Under the pieces are notes generated by a model, which did not search any database, was not told where the DNA came from, and saw nothing but the letters and a program-made list of their open reading frames with translations. A program made the position numbers and the translations under genes. From contig NZ_LNIZ01000006.1 in NCBI RefSeq assembly GCF_001469025.1, positions 1 to 64,000 of the forward strand: a DNA stretch of 64,000 bases, read 5' to 3'. How positions within the stretch are numbered: position 1 is the first letter of the stretch; each line of letters begins with the position of its first letter. This stretch comes from Trueperella bernardiae (lineage in GTDB: Bacteria; Actinomycetota; Actinomycetes; Actinomycetales; Actinomycetaceae). Below are positions 59,983 to 64,000 of this stretch, in pieces.

Positions 59983-61311
59983 GTGAACAACGAGCCAAAA
60001 GTCAGCCTCGACGATATCGGGATGTCGCCATTCCTCGTGCGGCTCACCGCGTTTTCTGCCGGTGGCCCGTTCCTGGAGGGCTACGTCCACGCGATCATCG
60101 GCGTGGCCTTGCTCAAGATGGTTCCCGACCTGGGTATTGACGATACCTGGAAGGGAATGATCGGCGTTGCCGCCCTCGTTGGTCTTTTCTTTGGCGCCAT
60201 CTTCGGTGGTTACTTGACGGACCTCATTGGCCGAAAGCGGATGTTCATCATCGACGTGATGTCCATTGCGGTGCTCTCGGTCCTGTGCATGTTCGTGAGC
60301 GGCCCACTCATGGTGGTCCTTTTGCGTTTCCTTATCGGCGTCGCCGTTGGCGCGGATTACCCCATTGCCACGTCCATCATCGCCGAATTCACCCCGCGCA
60401 GGTATCGGGCGATCACGATGGGTTTCCTCGCGGCCGTGTGGTACCTCGGCGCGAACGCCTCGTACCTGGTGGGCTACTTCCTGCTTGACATCGACAACGG
60501 TTGGCGGTGGATGCTCGGCTCGTCGGTCATCCCGTGCGTCGTCATCCTTCTTGGCCGCTGGTCGATCCCGGAATCGCCGCGGTGGCTCATGTCGAAGGGG
60601 CGCCACGAGGACGCGGCGAGGATCGTACGCGAAACCTTCGGCCAGAACGTGGTGATCGAGGACGAGGTGGCCGAGCATACGTCCTACTCCGCGATCTTCC
60701 GCCGGCCCTACTTCAAGCGCATGATCTTCGTCGGGATCATTTGGCTGTGCCAGGCCATCCCGATGTTCGCGGTCTACACCTACGGCCCGGATATCATCGC
60801 CGCCTTCGGTCTGGGCGAGGGCAGGGCTGCCCTCATCGGGGAGCTGGTCATCGGCACGTTCTTCATGCTCGGAACGATCCCTGCGATGTTCCTCGCGGAG
60901 TACTGGGGCCGCCGCCCGCTGTGCATCTGGTCCTTCGTCATCATGACGGGCGCCCTCGCCATCCTGGGCGTCGTGCCCGCCACCTCGATGGCCTTCGTCA
61001 TCATTGTTTTCGGCATCTACGCCTTGGCGTCGGGCGGGCCCGGCAATCTGCAGTGGCTCTACCCGAACGAGATCTTCCCGACCTCAATTCGGGCTTCAGC
61101 GATGGGCACGGCGATGGCCTTCTCACGCATCTCTACCGTGATCTCGATCTTCGTCCTGCCCGGCTTGCTGTCCACCTACGGCAATGGCCCGATGATGGTC
61201 GCCGGCGCGCTGATCTCGCTCATTGGCCTCATCGTCTCGATCGCGTGGGCGCCCGAGACCCGCGGCCTCACCCTGACCGAGGCCGGTTCGAGCGAGTGGA
61301 AGGAACGGTAA
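59983..61311 (+). CDS. second MFS transporter (sugar porter/SLC22-like)
   Basis: A 442-residue carrier of the sugar-porter-like MFS type, with about 12 helices. The loop motifs are GGYLTDLIGRKRMF (helices 2-3) and PESPRWLMSKGR (after helix 6), with VGADYPIATSIIAEFTPRRYRA and LYPNEIFPTSIRASAMG as further signatures. Proteins of this general type include animal carnitine carriers (SLC22/OCTN), which makes a betaine substrate thinkable, but sequence alone does not show it. The GTG start at 59983 has AAAGGAG upstream; an earlier open frame from 59827 overlaps the hydratase gene. Its TAA overlaps the next ATG by one base. Confidence 0.82.
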   Translation: MNNEPKVSLDDIGMSPFLVRLTAFSAGGPFLEGYVHAIIGVALLKMVPDLGIDDTWKGMIGVAALVGLFFGAIFGGYLTDLIGRKRMFIIDVMSIAVLSVLCMFVSGPLMVVLLRFLIGVAVGADYPIATSIIAEFTPRRYRAITMGFLAAVWYLGANASYLVGYFLLDIDNGWRWMLGSSVIPCVVILLGRWSIPESPRWLMSKGRHEDAARIVRETFGQNVVIEDEVAEHTSYSAIFRRPYFKRMIFVGIIWLCQAIPMFAVYTYGPDIIAAFGLGEGRAALIGELVIGTFFMLGTIPAMFLAEYWGRRPLCIWSFVIMTGALAILGVVPATSMAFVIIVFGIYALASGGPGNLQWLYPNEIFPTSIRASAMGTAMAFSRISTVISIFVLPGLLSTYGNGPMMVAGALISLIGLIVSIAWAPETRGLTLTEAGSSEWKER

Positions 61312-61925
61312 TGTACAGCATCGATGTGCGGGTGGTGGGCTCGTGGAAGGCGAACTGCTACCTGTTGCAGTCCGACTCCGGCGTCGTCATGATCGACCCG
61401 GGAGCTGAACCCGAGGTACTCCTTCGCGCCCTGGGGGAGCGCAAGCTGGAGGCCATCCTCCTCACGCACTGCCACTCCGACCACATCGGGGCAGTCAACG
61501 AATTGGTCGCCGCCACGGGGGCTCCCGTCTACATTGGCGTGCACGACGCCGTCGGCGCAGCTGACCCCCGACTGTCCGGGTTCGCCGACGAGGGCTCGGA
61601 CTACGCGGTCGAGGAGGTGACGGCAGAGTGGGACGATGAGACGATCTTCAGCTGGTCGGGCGGCAGGCTCCACGTGATCGCCACACCGGGCCACACGCCA
61701 GGATCGATCTGCCTCCTCGACGCCGACAACGAGGTGCTCTACACGGGCGACACGCTCTTTTCCAACGGGATCGGCTCCACGCAGTACGCGCGGGCAAACA
61801 GGCGCGACCTGCTCACGTCGCTCAAGAAGCTGGGCACCCTGCCCGACGACATCCGGGTGCTCCCTGGGCACGGGCAGCCAACCACGATGGGAACAGAAAA
61901 GCTACGAAATCCGTATTTGGTATGA
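61311..61925 (+). CDS. metallo-beta-lactamase-fold hydrolase (glyoxalase II-like)
   Basis: The 204-residue protein has the metal-binding motif THCHSDHIG, a further His in ATPGHTPGSICLL, the bridging Asp in YTGDTLFSNGIG, and the last His in VLPGHGQPTTMG. This is the glyoxalase II/thioesterase-type branch of the fold. In this cluster it could hydrolyse a CoA thioester to recycle CoA, or clear a side product; that is inference. Translation is coupled to the transporter gene (TAATG). Its last 24 bases overlap the 3' end of the opposite-strand regulator gene. Confidence 0.82.
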   Translation: MYSIDVRVVGSWKANCYLLQSDSGVVMIDPGAEPEVLLRALGERKLEAILLTHCHSDHIGAVNELVAATGAPVYIGVHDAVGAADPRLSGFADEGSDYAVEEVTAEWDDETIFSWSGGRLHVIATPGHTPGSICLLDADNEVLYTGDTLFSNGIGSTQYARANRRDLLTSLKKLGTLPDDIRVLPGHGQPTTMGTEKLRNPYLV

Positions 61926-62582
61926 CATCGACCCGGTGTCATACACCCCAAGCTCGCCGGCCGACCTGACGGGCCGGGGCACGAAGTCAAGATGAGGAAG
62001 GAGGTCAGTGATCAGGTCATGAGCGTACTCAGGAATCTTTTCCAGGAAGCAGTCAACATCGTTGGGCGGAAGCCAGATGGAGCGCAGGAGCACGGAACCC
62101 TCGATGGCGTCCACCAAGCGCACGATCGACACGTCAGACGGGATCTCGCCTGCCTTCTTGTAGTACCACAAGCCTTGGCGCAGGGTCTCCAGCGGGTCGG
62201 TGCAGACGTACCGGCACGCTTGCTGGACCACGGGTACATCCGTGGGCGCCTCGACGATGAGTCGGCGGATGGCGGCAGAGTATCGGCCGAGGTAGGCGTG
62301 CATGCGCGCGTCAATTTCCTCGAAGAGCACGTCGTACAGGGTCTTCCCCGTGAACTGGCGGCGGGGATAGGCGTGATGAAACGCCGTGAGCAACAGGGTT
62401 TCGGCGGTAGGCCAGCGCGAGTACAGCGAGGACTTCCCAACGCGTGCGCGTTCGGCGACCTTCGTCAGATTAAAGCCGCTCCAGCCGGTTTCGCCGTAAA
62501 GCAGGAGGGCGGCGTCGTAGACGCGCTCGTGAAGAGAGAGCGTCGCTTCTTCCTGAGGCGCCGTTATCGACAACGAGGTCAC
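61902..62582 (-). CDS. TetR/AcrR-family regulator of the cluster
   Basis: The 226-residue protein has a TetR N-terminal DNA-binding domain (RVYDAALLLYGETGWSGFNL, then VAERARVGKSSLYSRWPTAETLL) and a long helical ligand-binding part. It is divergent from fixA and tail-to-tail with the hydrolase gene, placing it between the two halves of the cluster. Regulation of one or both halves in response to a CoA ester or betaine is likely by position only. No CaiF-type activator is visible. Confidence 0.87.
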   Translation of the reverse strand: MTSLSITAPQEEATLSLHERVYDAALLLYGETGWSGFNLTKVAERARVGKSSLYSRWPTAETLLLTAFHHAYPRRQFTGKTLYDVLFEEIDARMHAYLGRYSAAIRRLIVEAPTDVPVVQQACRYVCTDPLETLRQGLWYYKKAGEIPSDVSIVRLVDAIEGSVLLRSIWLPPNDVDCFLEKIPEYAHDLITDLLPHLDFVPRPVRSAGELGVYDTGSMSYQIRIS

Positions 62583-62710
62583 TCCCTTCTTCCCGTCGTT
62601 GGAAAAGTACAGACAGTCTAACCCTTACCAAGAACCGACAACAGACCAAATAGCAAGACAGGCACCTTCGCGGGTGCTGACAACTACCGAAAATCACAGA
62701 AGGAGTGGAA
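62583..62710. promoter_or_regulatory. divergent promoter region between tetR and fixA
   Basis: These 128 bases hold both promoters. A short perfect inverted repeat AGAC-A-GTCT (62611-62619) and a GCACC/GGGTGC pair nearer fixA are possible regulator sites, both too short to be sure of. Confidence 0.4.
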
Positions 62711-63472
62711 ATGTCCATCATCGTGGCATACAAGTACGCGGGTAATCCGCAGGACGCGAAGGTCAGTTCCGACGGCGTCGTCGATTGGGCGCGAGTGAAG
62801 AAGGCGGTGTCCGAATACGACCCGGTCGCGGTGGAGCTCGCCAGGAGCCTCGCCGCCGAGGGCGCCGGCGAGGTCGTCGGCGTGTGCGTGGGCGGGGCGG
62901 ACGTCGCCTCGTCGCTGGCCAAGAAGAACGCCCTGTCCAAGGGGCTCGACCGCGCGCTCGTGGTGGCCGACGACGCGACCGCGGACTGGTCGAACACGCA
63001 GACCGCTGCGGCTCTCGCCGAGCTGGTCAAGAGGGTCGACGACGTCAAGGCCGTCTTCACCGGCGACGCTTCGGTGGACGAGGGCGCCGGCGTCATGGGT
63101 CCGCTCCTCGCGGGCGCGCTCGGCTGGCCCTGCCTGCTCGAAGTCCTCTCGGTTGAGACGGCCGGCGACGGCGTGAAGATCCGCCAGCGCACCGAGTCCG
63201 GTACCCGGACGGTCGAAACCTCCGGGCCCGTGGTGCTGAGCGCGGCCACGGACGCGGTCGAGGTCAAGGCCGCGTCGATGAAGGAGATCCTTGCGGCGGG
63301 CAAGAAGCCGCTGGAGACCGTTGCCCTGGCCGACCTCACGGTGGCGGAGGTGGGCCGCAACGTCCAGGCGGCTCGCCAGCCTGAGATGCGCGAGCGCAAG
63401 AAGATGGTTTTTGAGGGAGACAACGCGGCGGCGCAGCTGATCGACGCGCTCAAGGCCGACGGTATTTTGTAA
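62711..63472 (+). CDS. fixA: electron-transfer flavoprotein beta subunit FixA
   Basis: The 253-residue protein begins MSIIVAYKYAGNPQDAKVS and has the FixA/EtfB fold segments VDWARVKKAVSEYDPVAVELA, GVCVGGADVASSLAKKNALSKGLDRALV and VVLSAATDAVEVKAASMKEILAAGKKP. With FixB it forms the flavoprotein that feeds electrons to CaiA in E. coli (fixABCX). The placement next to the cai-type genes supports the same job. AAGGAG lies six bases before the ATG at 62711; a GTG at 62705 is in frame but inside the spacing. fixB follows after 12 bases. Confidence 0.88.
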   Translation: MSIIVAYKYAGNPQDAKVSSDGVVDWARVKKAVSEYDPVAVELARSLAAEGAGEVVGVCVGGADVASSLAKKNALSKGLDRALVVADDATADWSNTQTAAALAELVKRVDDVKAVFTGDASVDEGAGVMGPLLAGALGWPCLLEVLSVETAGDGVKIRQRTESGTRTVETSGPVVLSAATDAVEVKAASMKEILAAGKKPLETVALADLTVAEVGRNVQAARQPEMRERKKMVFEGDNAAAQLIDALKADGIL

Positions 63473-63484
63473 AGGAGAGAACAC

Positions 63485-64000
63485 ATGTCGACCATTATTG
63501 CTTTGAATTCCAACGTCTCGACGATGCTTGCCTGGGCGAACGAACTGCCCGGTGAGGCCGCCGTCATCTCTGTCGGTTCTCCCGACCTGCCGATGGCCCA
63601 CGCCGACGTGGCGCTGGGCGAGGGCGTCCCGGAGGAGGCCGTCGCTGCCGGCCTCGCCGCCCACGTCGACACCACCGGCTTCGTCTTCCTGCCCGCCACC
63701 CCGGCCGGGCGCGTGTTTGCCGGCGCGATCGCCGCGGCGGCAGGCCTGCCCGTCGTCACCGGCGCCAAGGGCGTGCGCGATGGCAAGGTGCTCGCCGCCC
63801 GCTTCGGCGGCATTGTCGAGGAGGAGATCGGAGCCCCCGCCGTCGTCCTCGTCTCGGGAGGCGCGCCGGTTGAGGGCGAGCCCGTGGCCGGAGATCCGCT
63901 GGCTGCCGACGCCGCCGATCTGCGCGTGAGCGCCACCGAGAGCGCCGAGACCAAGTCGGTCAACCTCGGCGCGGCGAAGAAGATCGTGGCTGTGGGCCGC
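63485..64000 (+). CDS. fixB: electron-transfer flavoprotein alpha subunit FixB, N-terminal part
   Basis: The frame starts at an ATG at 63485 (AAAGGAGAG upstream) and runs off the window after 172 codons. The visible part (MSTIIALNSNVSTMLAWANE, TGFVFLPATPAGRVFAGAIA, SVNLGAAKKIVAVGR) matches the N-terminal domain of FixB/EtfA and the first residues of its FAD-binding region. The full protein should be about 300 residues, with the FAD site outside the window. Whether fixC and fixX follow cannot be seen. Confidence 0.85.
   Translation, partial: MSTIIALNSNVSTMLAWANELPGEAAVISVGSPDLPMAHADVALGEGVPEEAVAAGLAAHVDTTGFVFLPATPAGRVFAGAIAAAAGLPVVTGAKGVRDGKVLAARFGGIVEEEIGAPAVVLVSGGAPVEGEPVAGDPLAADAADLRVSATESAETKSVNLGAAKKIVAVGR

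Overview
The window comes from a high-GC Gram-positive bacterium, most likely an actinobacterium of the Actinomycetaceae or a close relative. The evidence is a WhiB-family regulator, a GuaB/GuaB3 pair, DUF3017 and DUF6350 membrane proteins, a single-chain PurL, a two-domain eukaryote-type phosphofructokinase, and several leaderless GTG-start genes. The family-level placement is an inference. No tRNA, rRNA or CRISPR array was seen.

Layout. 1-561: the end of an IS3-family element that has cut the start off a lipoprotein gene. 758-10180: purine genes purE, purC, purF, purM, purN, purD and a fused purL-purQ, mostly overlapping. 10208-11663: a lower-GC AAA+ ATPase gene broken by a homopolymer frameshift, then an AT-rich block of inverted repeats and the first copy of an 80-bp palindromic repeat. 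11679-17167: whiB, guaB, an exonuclease, guaB3 and fumC. 17257-20684: a PadR regulator with inverted-repeat operators, followed by an ABC/FtsX exporter. 20765-26259: a deacetylase lipoprotein, a GNAT acetyltransferase, ackA-pta and an RluA-type pseudouridine synthase. 26269-31768: guaA, the second palindrome copy, a doubtful small ORF and a large secreted beta-N-acetylhexosaminidase. 31938-42189: pcrA, an acyltransferase, sucCD, a DUF6350 protein, purH and a DUF3017 protein. 42218-46240: divergent pfkA and pgi. 46406-52440: the third palindrome copy, a DUF4352 lipoprotein, a PLD-helicase-DUF3427 protein, mdh and a hexapeptide acetyltransferase.

52741-64000 is the most distinctive region. It is a carnitine/crotonobetaine-type cluster: an MFS transporter, an Aes-like esterase, caiA, caiB, caiC, a MaoC-type double-hotdog hydratase, a second MFS transporter, a metallo-beta-lactamase-fold hydrolase, a TetR regulator on the opposite strand, then fixA and the start of fixB, which runs off the window. 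CaiA, CaiB and CaiC closely match the enterobacterial proteins. Inside the window there is no crotonase CaiD, no BCCT carrier CaiT and no CaiE; the MaoC protein and the two MFS carriers sit where CaiD and CaiT would be expected.

The genes make a coherent fermentative picture: purine synthesis to IMP and GMP, upper glycolysis (pgi, pfkA), a partial TCA set (sucCD, fumC, mdh), acetate and ATP from pta-ackA, host-glycan hydrolysis by the secreted hexosaminidase, and possible reduction of a carnitine-like compound through an electron-transfer flavoprotein. Two non-genic signals recur: the 80-bp palindrome family (11584, 27883, 46406), and GTG-start genes with a -10-like hexamer exactly six bases upstream (guaB, guaB3, guaA and the DUF3427 helicase).
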